The notes: a model not told the origin generated them from the sequence alone. A stretch of 64,000 nucleotides of DNA from Aradus depressus (GCA_963662175.1 OY759219.1:29368908-29432907), one strand, 5' to 3'. Positions 27,964 to 37,974 are shown, numbered from the stretch's first letter. Translations and numbers: made by a program.

Positions 27964-28275
27964 CTTTCTTACTTATTTTTACTTTCTTATACTTTTAGTA
28001 TAAGGGAGTATTGTAATCGAGCAAAAATCCGAGGTCGAGTTTTCAAAGTATATTTCCATTTCAAGATCCACTGAATACGTTTTGATCATTTTTGAGATGT
28101 TGTCTGACTGTGTCGATTGGAGCTTAGTGAGAGCTCTAACCCAACAACGATTGTAGCTGTGAACTTACGTAAATCTGATTAAATTTTGACTGAAATTGGA
28201 CGAAATTTGAGACAACTTTACTTCAAAGCTTAGGTATAAGATACCGTTTTTAATTATGGTCTAATCAATAAACTC
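27964..28275 (+). repeat. Dispersed repeat R3, longest plus copy
   Basis: TACTTTCTTATACTTTTAGT, ATAAGGGAGTATTGTAATCG, ATTGTAGCTGTGAACTTACG and TAGGTATAAGATACCGTTTT. Its reversed partner at 52915-53210 shares all blocks. There is an inverted TATACTTTTAGTATA at the very start. It is noncoding. Confidence 0.7.
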
Positions 28276-28302
28276 TCCAAATAATTATTTTTTGTTTTAA
28301 AT

Positions 28303-28570
28303 TACTCATGCCCGGGCTTAACTATGAGGTCATATCGCCTACTACCAGAGCGCTCTTTTGTCACTCTGGTGGACATGAGCCCGACTACTGTGGGAGTCCT
28401 AAATTTTGCCTAAATTTTTATTCACCTAGGGTATACCCATCCGAAGGACGTTGTACTAAAATTAATTTTACCTCCCAGATAAAATAAACTAAGGGCCTCG
28501 GTCGGGTGTCGAATCCACGATCTTGAGCTCAAAAGGCAAGCACGCATACCATTGAGCTACCGGCGCCCCC
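28303..28570 (-). repeat. SINE-1 with internal deletion
   Basis: The tail side begins ACTCATGCCCGGGC. The head is present (GAGCTACCGGCGCC). About 70 bp of the central domain, including CTCGTTAAAG, is deleted between ATTCACCTAGGGTATAC and CCATCCGAAGG. Confidence 0.88.
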
Positions 28571-28574
28571 TAAA

Positions 28575-28745
28575 TAAAGAAAAACGTATGTTTTTTAAAA
28601 AATATTGTCTATTTGACAAAATATTTCGGTATTGCTACCATCTTCAGCCATGACTTAACAAATACATTGGATTAGACAATATTTTTTTAAAACATACGTT
28701 TTTCTTCATTTTTTTAAAGTGTGTCACAATATCTCTGCAAATTTT
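28575..28745 (-). repeat. Family H4 hammerhead-like inverted repeat
   Basis: The arms AGAAAAACGTATGTTTTTTA (28577) and TAAAACATACGTTTTTCTTC (about 28688) are complementary for about 35 bp. The loop carries, on the minus strand, GUCAUGGCUGAAGAUGGUAG then CAAUACCGAAAUAUU: intact CUGAAGA, extra U, GGUA-GCAA-UACC (4-bp stem with a GNRA loop), GAAA. Core 28647-28624. It is the best preserved H4 core; stem III and the cleavage triplet are unclear. Confidence 0.55.
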
Positions 28746-28749
28746 TTTT

Positions 28750-29010
28750 TTTGGGTTGCCGACTTTCTGTGGAGACCACGACACCCGTTATCCGAATCGT
28801 CGGAGAAAGGGGCCTAACAAGAAGTTTATTTATTGACAAAAGTCTGTTGCTGTGGTCGGCTAGGAGCAAAACCCCCAGTCACCTTAATTTTATTGGCGGC
28901 GCTGCTTGGCGCGTTGAGAGAGCTGAGGATACATGCGGGGCGCTCGCTGGCTGTAGTACCGGCGTGCCTGCAGTCGTACCCGGCGCAGAGTTAAAGTGCT
29001 TTCTTCAAAT
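28750..29010. other. GC-rich island, origin unknown
   Basis: This is the most GC-rich block of the window apart from the G/C homopolymer runs (GGCGGCGCTGCTTGGCGCG, ACATGCGGGGCGCTCGCTGG). On the minus strand it contains AATAAATAAACTTC and ends near TGGTCTCCACA, so a degraded LTR is possible, but I found no partner LTR, primer-binding site or coding remnant. An open plus frame through it has no recognised domain. Confidence 0.3.
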
Positions 29011-29059
29011 AAACATTACAGAAACAACTAAAAGCCACATTTTATATAGAATATGATTT

Positions 29060-29290
29060 ATTTCAGGTCGTCTGGTTTGCGAGATACACATCAAAAACCG
29101 TCCTGAAATGTAGTTTTGAAATTCATTTTTTAAGATGTTTGCTTAAATTACGCAAAAACTATTAGTCCTATCGATAAATTCGTTCATACCAAAAATTTTC
29201 CTTATTAAATTTTCAATCGTTAATGTTTCTTAGATTTGAGGTAGGACTAATACAATTAAAGTTATGGAGCCTCCAAAAATGTAAATTAAA
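29060..29290. repeat. Dispersed repeat R3 fragment
   Basis: It shares CTATCGATAAATTCGTTC, ATACCAAAAATTTTCC and TTATTAAATTTTCAATCG with the 32.95 and 56.9 kb copies. Confidence 0.55.
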
Positions 29291-29381
29291 CTTCCGATGG
29301 GTAATATTCCAGAGTAATGTTATTGTTAAAAAGGATTAAAGAAATATGTAGGTATGTGTACGCCAGTAAGAAATGACTTTA

Positions 29382-29412
29382 AGAGGGGGAGGGAGGGAGG
29401 GAGGGAGGGATA
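29382..29412. repeat. (GGGA)n microsatellite
   Basis: GGGGGAGGGAGGGAGGGAGG. On the plus strand this has G-quadruplex potential. Confidence 0.9.
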
Positions 29413-29550
29413 GGGAGAGTGATCTGCATCATATATAATATTATACTATTATTATCATTTATTTATTTATTTTTCTAGCAATGAATAAAAGGTTATTTTC
29501 AGTTGAGTTGAATTTATAAAAATTGTGGACGGACATACAGTATATATCTC

Positions 29551-29696
29551 CAACTACCAGAGCGCTCTTTAACGAACACTTGACCTGAGGCTCGAGTTTA
29601 ACGTTCCATCCGAAGGACGGCGTACTCAAGGTTTTTAACTCAATTGATCTTATACTCAGTAGGCAACCACGCTACCTCTGAACCACCGGCGCTCTC
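29551..29696 (-). repeat. SINE-1, strongly deleted copy
   Basis: It retains CTACCAGAGCGCTCTTTAAC, CCATCCGAAGGACGGCG and the A-box end CCACCGGCGC. Much of the distal block and the B-box are gone. Confidence 0.75.
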
Positions 29697-29904
29697 AACT
29701 CACCTAAGATATCATAGTTAATGCAAAATGTACCTTAAAGTCAAATAGTTTTGAAACTTCTAAATACAGTGAAACTAAATTAAAGTTGGGAATGTTCCAC
29801 AGAAAGTATGATCTGAAATTATAGTAGTTCGACCAACTTCATGGTCCCTGGAGGTATTAAGAAAGTCTGGCCAGACTCTGTGAAGTTAACTTTTAGGGCT
29901 GCTG

Positions 29905-30010
29905 CAAAGGAGGGGGGGGGGATTGGGGGGGAGGGGGGGCGTAAAATAGAAGGATTAATTCGTAAATTAAATTTAAGGGGGGGAAGGGGGAGGGGGACTA
30001 ATTAGGGGGA
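29905..30010. repeat. G-rich tracts, quadruplex-prone
   Basis: Many separate G-runs of 4-10 (GGAGGGGGGGGGGATTGGGG, GGAGGGGGGGCG, GGGGGGGAAGGGGGAGGGGG) lie within 100 bp on the plus strand, enough for several G-quadruplexes. Confidence 0.8.
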
Positions 30011-30114
30011 TTGTGGGGTACAAGCCGTAAATATATGGCCAACTGAACCATAGTCCAGCAGAGTACTGGAAGATCCTCCTGTAGTCTAAATACCTGGATT
30101 CTACAGAAACAATG

Positions 30115-31080
30115 TCGCCGGTGAATCACCAGCAATGTACTTCCCCAGCAAGAATGAGACGTAATCCTTATACTAAATTTCGTTACTAAGGTTTTTATTT
30201 TGAGCCCTCCTTCTCTTTTCTCTCCTATTCGGCCAATTTCGTGAAAAATTAATAGATGTCGTCCTTATGGGGTTTTGAGTTTACTTATACAGTAGAACCT
30301 CTATAAGTCAAACATCAAGGGAGACGCCAAAAAATGCGAGTTATAGAGTTTTCGACTTATGGAGGATTTCGACAGGCGGATTTTGATTCGACCTGTAGAG
30401 GTTAAGATTCATTCTAACTAATTTTGAGTTAAAGAAGTGAAATAAATAAAAATTCAAGTTACAGAGGTAACAAACATATTTATATTTATTATAAATCAAC
30501 ATTATTTCAAAACATCCTTAAAATAAAAAATACGTATATGTAGGTATTAAAAAAAGTCAGTAATTTTTTTTTGCTTTAGATAATTGGTAATCCTATTTAT
30601 TGTATACTCCTAAATTGTTTTCTAAGAAACAATAGTGTACATTATCGGCAAATTCTTAAAGTCGGTAACTTATTTTTCTTCGAGCTATAGAGGTAATAAG
30701 TTTCAAATAATCGAGTTGTAAAGGTTGTAAAATAAAACATTGCTATGTTCGAGATACAGAGGTCCAATTTATTTTTTCGAGTTATAGAGGGAAAATATGT
30801 ACCAAAATGGCTTGTAGGGACTCACTGATTATTTCGACTAATAGAGGGTTGAGATTTCGAGTAATGGAGGTTTTGGGGCTTGAAGGGAAAGGAACAAAAG
30901 CTTTTTTTCGAGTTTTGGAGGTTTTCGACTTATCGAAGTTCGACTTAAAGAGGTTCTACTGTATTATTTTTTGTCAATACATTAATTCCATGAGTAGTTA
31001 TTAAATGTTTTCTGTTAAGGCTCCCCCTTCTTCAGTATTCTTAAAAGCCAAGTTGGAAAATAGGGTGTGTGACGTCTCAA
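30115..31080 (+). repeat. CTTCCCCAG-family copy interrupted by an M1 MITE
   Basis: Leader GTCGCCGGTGAATCACCAGC, then AATGTACTTCCCCAGCAAG and a first unit to 30289. The family resumes at 30964 (TTTTTTGTCAATACATTAAT, GAGTAGTTATTAAATG). The MITE sits exactly at a TA inside GTTTACTTATA. Confidence 0.8.
30290..30961. mobile_element. pogo/mariner-type MITE, family M1 (long form)
   Basis: It is 672 bp. Termini are CAGTAGAACCTCTATAAGTC and, at the right, the complement of CAGTAGAACCTCTTTAAGTC, flanked by TA. It shares its interior with 24936-25472 in the reverse orientation. The extra length lies in an AT-rich part. A small open frame inside (30807-31001) matches the antisense of the other copy and is not a gene. 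Confidence 0.92.
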
Positions 31081-31940
31081 AAATCTTATCGGGAAAAGGG
31101 ACTATGAGTGGTGGATGAGCATAAAAATAGTTCAACCTCATTAACGGATTATCAGAGTGTCATGAAATTTTACATATAGTAGTTTTAAAAGCAAAATTAA
31201 AAAAAAATAGGCTATGTGCATTTGCATATCAATTAAAAATCTATGTATAGATTAAATTCAATTAAATGAATAAATAATTCTTTACTGAATAAAATGCCAA
31301 GTTTTGTGATATTATTATTAATGATATTGATACCATGCTGGGAAGTTTGCCGTGTGGACCTCAAGGGCCGCACTTAGAAATGCCACCTTTGTAGAGTCTT
31401 AATACGGCCCAGTAATTTCCACTGATTTAGGGTGCAAAGAGGCGAAACACACACATCCGAGAACCTGCTTGTTCATTTTTGAAATCACGTGGTCGGGAAA
31501 TATGAAATTTCGGTGGACTCAACATTGTACTTTAGTCCAATTACATAACTTCCCCTATTCTTCGTGTGTGTAAAAATACGAAACTAAATTGCATTAAGAA
31601 CTAGAATTGCCAGAAATACCATAAAATAACTCAGGTCATTAACATGGGATAAGAGTTTAATTAGAGCGCACTGCGCCAAAACACACACAAACTAACATGT
31701 CGGCATACGAATACCCTCGAGGCGGCAGACAGACTTGTACATACAGCAATGTTTATGAAGAAACTTAAACTGTTAACGTTGGAGAACTCGGGTCTTTCTA
31801 GTTAGCTCGGTGGTCCCTACTTAGAAGAGGCGTAGAATACTTGCTTCATGCTAACTGATAATATTTTAAAAAATAGCAGTTTTGGGTCGCTTGGGCGAAA
31901 AAAGGCAAAAAAAAGAGCTAATCGGTACGAAAGGTACGAC
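31081..31940. other. Mostly unassigned spacer
   Basis: 31465-31570 (GGTCGGGAAATATGAAATTT, CATAACTTCCCCTATTCTTC) is the 3' part of the CTTCCCCAG family. The block 31330-31430 is unique and slightly GC-richer. No gene is recognised. Confidence 0.4.
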
Positions 31941-31944
31941 TATA

Positions 31945-32096
31945 GAAGTCCTAAATTTAGCATACCCTAAATGTTTATTTACTTAGGTAAGTGGTCATAG
32001 TATAGGCTTAACGTCTCATCCGAAGGACGGCATTCTCAACCCACAATCTTGAACTCAGTGAGCAAGCACGCATACCACTCAACTACCGGTGCCCTC
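31945..32096 (-). repeat. SINE-1 fragment
   Basis: It has CTAAATTTAGCATACCCTAA, CTCATCCGAAGGACGGC and ACTACCGGTGCCCTC. It is internally deleted and diverged. Confidence 0.75.
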
Positions 32097-32099
32097 AGA

Positions 32100-32345
32100 A
32101 CCAATGATGATGTCTGTCTGTGCGTATGTCTGCGTTTTGTGCGCTCCACCGCAAAAAAAAAAAAAACGATTGTAGCTATGAACTTAAAATTTGGAACAAA
32201 GAAGTCACTTCTAAGATATATCTGATTAGATTTTGGCCAAAATCTGAAAAAAGATCATCATAGTTCGGGGCCTAAGTAGATTTTACAAGATACCGCTTAT
32301 GTTTATGACTTAATCAAAAATCCTTTCAAATAATAGTTGTAGAAA
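32100..32345 (+). repeat. Dispersed repeat R3 fragment
   Basis: ACGATTGTAGCTATGAACTT, AAATTTGGAACAAAGAAGTC and AAGATACCGCTTATG are R3 blocks in normal order. Confidence 0.65.
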
Positions 32346-32370
32346 AAACGGGAATACATGTTTTATACTA

Positions 32371-32890
32371 GCAGTGATACCCGGCGTTGCCCGGGGAACT
32401 TTGACTTTTCTCCCAATATCTCCTATAAGGCTATTCAGTTCCTCGACAGTACATTCATGATGTTATAATTTTCAATTATTCATACGGAATAAGGCTTATA
32501 GTCCTTCAACTGTAGTAACGCTAGCTTTGGAGCTAAAACTAATTTATTCAAAAAGATTTCTCATTAATCGTTGCAATGGTTTTCGAGTTACAAAGATTGC
32601 GTGAGTGGATGCTGGGATGGACCAGGGGTTGATTAAAAAATAGACCTTAACCTTCCGGTAGATAAAACTTATCTATTCAAAAAGATTCCTCATTAATCAT
32701 TGCAGTGGTTTTTGAGTTACAAAGATTGCGTGGGTGGATGCTGGGATGGACCAGATATTGAGTTACTAATACGCCTATAACCTTCCGCAGACGATGACGA
32801 ACAAATTAAAAAAAAAATTAATCAAATCCATCAAGCCGTTCGTGAGTTATAGCGGTACAACGCACATACATTTTCAGCTTTATATATATG
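32371..32890 (+). repeat. CCCGGCGTTGCCCGGG-type dispersed repeat
   Basis: It starts TACTAGCAGTGATACCCGGC, then GTTGCCCGGGGAACTTTG. It ends CCGTTCGTGAGTTATAGCGG, TACAACGCACATACATTTTC and AGCTTTATATATATGATG. This start/end pair is typical of a widespread animal repeat class; I am not certain whether to call it Helitron- or LINE-related. A block of about 100 bp (ATTCAAAAAGATT through GATGCTGGGATGGACCAG) is tandemly duplicated with a period of about 135 bp (32540 and 32675). Confidence 0.55.
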
Positions 32891-32919
32891 ATGAAATAAA
32901 TTTTTTCGCATGTCGAAAA

Positions 32920-33085
32920 CTGTCCTTGTCTTTGATTAATACGAACATGATTACTTATAACCAAAAATTGGTTCTTACCACAAATTTTCTTTATAAAATT
33001 TCCAATCGTTAATATGTCTTCAGATTTGAGATAGGCTCAATATGACAACAGTTATAGCGCCTTCAATAATGAACAAAAAATTTCC
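32920..33085. repeat. Dispersed repeat R3 fragment
   Basis: CCAAAAATTGGTTCTTACCA, then TTTATAAAATTTCCAATCG and AGATTTGAGATAGGCTCAAT. Confidence 0.55.
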
Positions 33086-33570
33086 GGATGAATTATTTCA
33101 AGAGAGAGAGAGATTGTGGTTTTAGGGCGAAAAACTGCCATGGTTATCATCAAGAAATAATACAAAATAAACAATGAAAGTATCCAGATGAATAAAAAGA
33201 TGAGAAAATGAAGAAAAACAACGAAGTAAAGTGAAAGATAAAGGACACTTTCCAGAACAGAATTAAAGACATCTCCATGAACTACAGCTTATGGAATAGA
33301 TGAACATTTGGGGCGGGTAAATGTCCATGGAGGGGTAACTTATCTGTCGCTGCAAACAGGGTTTGCCATCAATTCTGAAGCTAAATTTGACATTCGGATT
33401 CCCAGTGCCAATGTTGCATTGTTATTCTCGTCGTATAGTCTTTTGTACTTAGGCTTAAATATGCAACTGTAGGAAGGGTGCCCCGGCAGAGTATAGAGAA
33501 TTATTTCAAAATAATGTTTAAATTGTATCGCATAACAACAAATTATTAAATATTTATTTTTATTCTTGGA
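33086..33570. other. Unassigned spacer
   Basis: Short GA run at about 33105. No gene or known repeat recognised. Confidence 0.45.
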
Positions 33571-33639
33571 CGTATTGAAGTATATGTGATGTGGCCATTA
33601 CAAGACTTTCTTTATAACCGTTATAGGTATAAGAAGAAG

Positions 33640-33718
33640 AGTTGACAGCTTTAATAATAATAATAATAAATTTATTTCCGTTAGACCAATACATGGTAAT
33701 AGGATACGTCAAAAGTTG
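33640..33718 (-). repeat. Family H1 3' end fragment
   Basis: On the minus strand: GACGTATCCTATTACCATGT, ATTGGTCTAACGGAAATAAA, then (ATT)n. Only the 3' tail of the H1 element is present. Confidence 0.75.
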
Positions 33719-34152
33719 CTTTGTGACCAGAGATGCACGCTTTATGCACTTGCCATGTGCACTCATGATATTAGATAGCTATCTTCTTCATTTACCAAAC
33801 TTTCCAGGTTTGGTTGTATTTCTAGGCACATCGGTCACACTTGGAGTGCTTTTCGATCGCCTTTTTTTTTTTTTTTTTGAGCACACTTCCCGCAATGTTT
33901 TTGAGAGGAAATTCGTACTATTGATCATTACATTGACAGGTTAACTTACGGAAACGTTATCATGACTTCTCTTCCATGTCATCACACTCCCCAACTGTCT
34001 AGTCAAAATGCCAGTTTCCGCCGGTCGGAAGACTCACTAAATCATTCAATCGGTAGTAGCGACATTGTAGGTATAAGAAAGTCCTAATATTTCTTTTTAT
34101 AAACATTCTCTTTTGCACAATGTATTTTTTACTTAAACAAATAAAGTTTCTA

Positions 34153-34400
34153 TCTGTGGTGTTGAGCTAGATTGGAGCGACTATCTGAGGATGATGGCTG
34201 CCTGTCTACAAAGCCCATGTAGGTTGTCTCTCCAATCAAATCACTCAGTAGTGACACATCCAACATGACAGACACGTCAAAGAGCAGGATGTAATAAAGA
34301 ACACACAACTCCAGGGATCTGTGTAGGCAATCTTCTGTCACGTGGGCGACCCCTGGCGTCAAGTGAAATGTTTTCGCCTTTTTTGTTATTTACGTGGGCT
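34153..34400 (-). CDS. Candidate terminal exon, unidentified
   Basis: Minus-strand codons from about 34397 to a TAG at 34150-34152 give a balanced peptide that includes LELCVLYYILLFDVSVMLDV and GFVDRQPSSSDSRSNLAQHH. Composition and codon use are unlike the neighbouring repeats. It has one hydrophobic segment (about 18 residues) and a Ser-rich polar C-terminus. No family is recognised and the acceptor is not convincing (the nearest AG is in AAAAAAG/GCG). It may be a last exon or a retroelement fragment. Confidence 0.3.
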
Positions 34401-34796
34401 GTACCTAATCGTAGTCTCATAATTAAACATTTTTGTAGTAACAATTTTTGTTTCAGTTTTGAAAATTAAACTTTAACCAGTACACCATATAAGGAGATTT
34501 AATTATTATCTGCAACGCCAAGGTAAGTTTGAGAATGAAAAATCAGGCCTCTCTTCTGATCCCTCCTACTCATTGTCCGATTCCGCGGAGAATCAATATT
34601 TACAATCGGTACGTACAGACCATAAGTAAATTTGTGACAATAGGTAATGGAACAACTTATGTACAATGATAAATGATAAAAGAGAAAATATAAAAATAAA
34701 AAAATAATAATAAAAGAATAAAATGTATCCTATAGGGAGTTGTCGTTTCACATAAATTTTTTTTTAAATTTTGGAATCAGGGGTATCGGGAAACAA
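34401..34796. other. Unassigned spacer
   Basis: AT-rich, no feature. A short segment at 34730-34790 resembles the 3' part of the CTTCCCCAG family (TTTTGGAATCAGGGGTATCG). Confidence 0.4.
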
Positions 34797-35008
34797 AATA
34801 AATTATCTGGGAGGAAATAACCTTGAGTATGCCGTCCTTCGGATGGGTCGTTAAGCGATAGTCCCGAGCTTGGACGATGTCAAGAGGCCAAAATTCAATA
34901 CTCCCACAGTATAGTCGGGCTCATGTCCAAGCGACGAAAGAGCGCTCTGGTAGTAGGCAATATGACCTCGTGATTAAAGCTCGAACATGAGTCACAATAA
35001 CTAACTAA
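34797..35008 (+). repeat. SINE-1 without head, subtype B tail
   Basis: It begins at the TTATCTGGGAGG block and ends GAACATGAGTCACAATAACT, then AACTAA. The tRNA-like head is absent and the CTCGTTAAAG part is deleted. Confidence 0.85.
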
Positions 35009-35358
35009 GAGTATAAGAAAGGGATAAAGTGTTTGACTTAATCGCATTGGTGATTAATATCGCGAAATACAAATAGGAAACATTATCGATTCCCAATAAT
35101 CCTTCATTTTTTGCCAGAATTCCTTTTCGCTTCTATTAATTCTGTGACTCTTCATTTCCTGAGGATGCTCACTTCAGCTATATTTAGAGGTTATCTGTTT
35201 ACATTCCATTAAATGATATTTCTACACTTTTTGTGTTTCTTTTCTATACCATTATAAAAAAAAAAAAAAAAATTACTCAGTTCGAATCATCAGCTTTGAC
35301 TCATCGGTTTTAAATAGCAATTTCAGTTAGGAAGAAGAAAAAAATATAATAAAAAAAG

Positions 35359-35665
35359 AGGGCGCCGGTAGCTCAGTGGTACGCCTGCTTGTCTTCTGAG
35401 CTCAAGATCGTGGGTTCGAGGTCCTTAGTTTACTTTATCTGGGAGGTAAAATAAACTTAAGCACGCCGTCCTTCGGATGGGTCCCGAGTCTGTACGATGT
35501 CAGGTACTCGTTAAAGAGCCCTACCCTTGGTGAATAAAAATTTAGGGTAGGCAAATTCCCACAGTAGAGTCGCGCTCATGTCCAGCAGAGTGACAAAAGA
35601 GCGCTCTGGTAGTAGGCGTTATGACCTCGTAGTTAAAGCCTGGGCATGAGTCATAAAACCAAAAC
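35359..35665 (+). repeat. SINE-1 copy with perfect TSD
   Basis: It is 307 bp with a complete A-box (TAGCTCAGTGGT). The B-box region is shortened (GGGTTCGAGGTCC) and GACGTTAAGCGATGG is lost from the central part. The TSD TATAATAAAAAAAG lies at 35345-35358 and 35666-35679. The tail is only CATAAAACCAAAAC, so it lacks telomere-like units although the TSD is intact. Confidence 0.92.
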
Positions 35666-36089
35666 TATAATAAAAAAAGTCGTTGGTGAATCACCAGCAA
35701 TGTACTTCCCCAAAACGATTTAATCAATTAACTTTTCGCTCCCTCTCCAAAACTAGTCGACTGCTTGCACTAATAGTCAACAGTTGACTTACATAAGGGC
35801 TCCTAAATCCACATACTAAATTTTGAGTGGATAAATTAATTACGTCAGCAGTTGTTAAAGTTTTGGAATTCAGCTCTGAACCTCTCCTTCCATACGGCCG
35901 ATATCACTGAAATTTGACAGATTATGTTCTCATTGGGTTTCCACTTCAAATATGAAATTTCATGTCGATACATTCATTACAGCGGCAGTTATTGGGGTTT
36001 TTGTACTGAGCCCCCTCTCACCCCCTCCTTCCCTTCTGCCGATTCCGCTGAAAATTGATAAGTGTCTCACAGGTTGTCAAATAAGATGT

Positions 36090-36165
36090 AGTCTAACCTC
36101 TTTTATTTGTATTAGCCAGCCGGCTTTCGAGGTTGCCCGATAAATCTAATAAAATACAATTTTGA
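36090..36165 (-). repeat. Hammerhead-like repeat, family H2
   Basis: Minus strand: TTATCGGGCAACCTCGAAAG, then CCGGCTGGCTAATAC and AAATAAAAGAGG. Stem II GGG-CAAC-CUC and GAAA are kept, while the CUGAUGA box is replaced. Confidence 0.5.
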
Positions 36166-36478
36166 AATTTGAAAGAAAATTAAAATATTTTAGTAAATAA
36201 AATTTAATATTTTTTATAATAAAAAAAAAAAAAGTAAAACCATCTAAAAACTTAAACAATTTAAAATTTCATGGATGGGGACAGATAAGTTATTTCTGTC
36301 CCCCATCTGAGGCACAACGCGGCAGTCGTCCTTATACATTTACTACAACGGCAGTTATTGGAGTTTCTCAGTTAAGTCATTATTCCCCTAAACTCCTCAG
36401 TACTTTAGCCGATTTGACTGAAAATCTAATATACAAACTCAACTTTAAATTTTTGAGTACATAACTTCCTCCATACCT

Positions 36479-36764
36479 AGGTTAGGTTTTATGACTCATG
36501 CCCGGGCTTTAACTGCAAGGTCATATCGCCTACTACCAGAGAGCTCTTTCATCACTCTGGTGGACATGAGCCCGAATCTACTGTTGGAGTCCTAAATTTT
36601 GCCTACCCTAAATTTTTATTCACCTAGGAAAGGGGTCTTTAACGAGTCCTGACATCGTACAGGCTCGGGACCATCGCTTAACGTCCCATCCGAAGGACGG
36701 CGTGCTTAAGTTTATTTTGAGCTCAGAAGAAGCACGCATACCACTGAGCTACCGGCGCCCTCCA
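36479..36764 (-). repeat. SINE-1 copy inside a CTTCCCCAG element
   Basis: Tail AGGTTAGGTTTTATGAC, distal and central blocks, and the A-box end ACTGAGCTACCGGCGCC. The B-box region is deleted. The TSD TCCATACCT is at 36470-36478 and 36765-36773. Confidence 0.9.
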
Positions 36765-36795
36765 TCCATACCTATATAGCTGGCGAAGTAAAAGT

Positions 36796-37430
36796 TAAGT
36801 GGTTCAAAATCAATTTTTTATAATAAAAATAAAGAAAAAGAATGGATACAATGGTTGAAAGAACGGACAGAGGCAAACAGAATATTGTGCAGGTACAAGA
36901 GAGAAAGTCTAGATAAAAGAATTGAAAAGAGTGATTGAAGGAAGAGGGTCTGGTTCAAAGGGAAGGTTATTGGTGTGAAGCGAGGAATTGAATGTCCAAC
37001 CTGAATGCCTCAAGCACGGGGGAGTCAATAGAACCAAAATGAAAAAAAAAAAGGTGAGAAATATAAAACACGAAATGGATATAAAGCTGGGTCAATCATT
37101 TTCAATCAAAGATAATGGAGGTTCTTATTGTGAAATTCGGACAGTGTGCTGTTCTAGAAAGTTTTCATATTGTGTTCCTAACGACGTGCGTGTTGAGTCC
37201 ATTACTGGACATACAGAATACAGGACGTACATAGTACATAATCCCAGCTTACTCTGAAATTTGATTGTGTCTGAGAGAATAAAGGAAATCCAATTGTAAT
37301 ATATGCATGATATTCCGAGATCGCATTTTCAACGGAATTTCACATTCCAAGTACTTATTTATTAATTTAAATTTATTTTTCACTAGTATTGTTCTTACTA
37401 ATCACGTGGTTGTTCAACTCTAAAAATTAA
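36796..37430. other. Unassigned spacer
   Basis: One open plus frame (36988-37254) is without a recognised domain. The rest is A-rich. Confidence 0.4.
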
Positions 37431-37436
37431 TATCTG

Positions 37437-37525
37437 TTTATGTATCTGATTTATGAGCTATCTTAATGTATACATTTTTATGACAATCATTTTTTGATTT
37501 AACGCAAATAAATATTATTATACCT
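37437..37525 (+). repeat. Family H1 3' end fragment
   Basis: TTTATGAGCTATCTTAATGT, ATACATTTTTATGAC, then GATTTAACGCAAATAAATA. A second such 3' end is at 37818-37900 (GCTATCTTAATGTATACATT, then TTAACGGAAATAAATATT). Confidence 0.65.
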
Positions 37526-37820
37526 GCCTGAATGATGTAAGGTACTCGTTAAATATGCCTACCCTAGGCTAATAAAGGATAGATAAAATTTCGTACTCCC
37601 TCATAGAAAGAGCGCTCTGGAAGGCGATATGTTAACTATCTCATAGTTAAAGCCCGGGCTAACTAACTAGATAAATTTGCTTTTAGACGAATTTATCATT
37701 AATGAATTTTCCATTAGAAATATACAGGCAACCAATTGAGATGTAGTCACGCCTAGAGACTAAGTATCTGAGATAATATAGAGGTATATACTGTACAATT
37801 TGTGAGTTATACTGACCAGT
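37526..37820 (+). repeat. SINE-1 fragment plus unique flank, duplicated at 40.5/41.85 kb
   Basis: The SINE-1 part is 37526-37676 (GATGTAAGGTACTCGTTAAA, AAGAGCGCTCTGGAAGGCG, AAAGCCCGGGCTAACTAAC). The following 140 bp (GAAATATACAGGCAACCAAT, TCTGAGATAATATAGAGG) is not SINE, yet both parts recur together at 40535-40658 plus 41847-42035. It is therefore a segmental duplication and not two SINE insertions. Confidence 0.8.
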
Positions 37821-37974
37821 ATCTGATTTATAAGCTATCTTAATGTATACATTGTTATGACATCATTTTTTGGCTTAACGGAAATAAATATTATTTTAAT
37901 TATTATTTTGGGAAAGATTTTTCGAGACAATATAAGAAGACATCAAGAGATGTTTTTCTTGAGCGTATGATTAA

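Larger units (their letters stand above)
35683..36795 (+). repeat. CTTCCCCAG-family copy with two nested insertions
   Basis: Leader GTTGGTGAATCACCAGCAAT, GTACTTCCCC and two full units to about 36060. A hammerhead-family segment (36061-36330) comes next, then another unit (36340-36470) and a SINE-1. The family terminus CTATATAGCTGGCGAAGTAA is at 36773-36792. Both ends of the element are preserved around the inserts. Confidence 0.75.
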
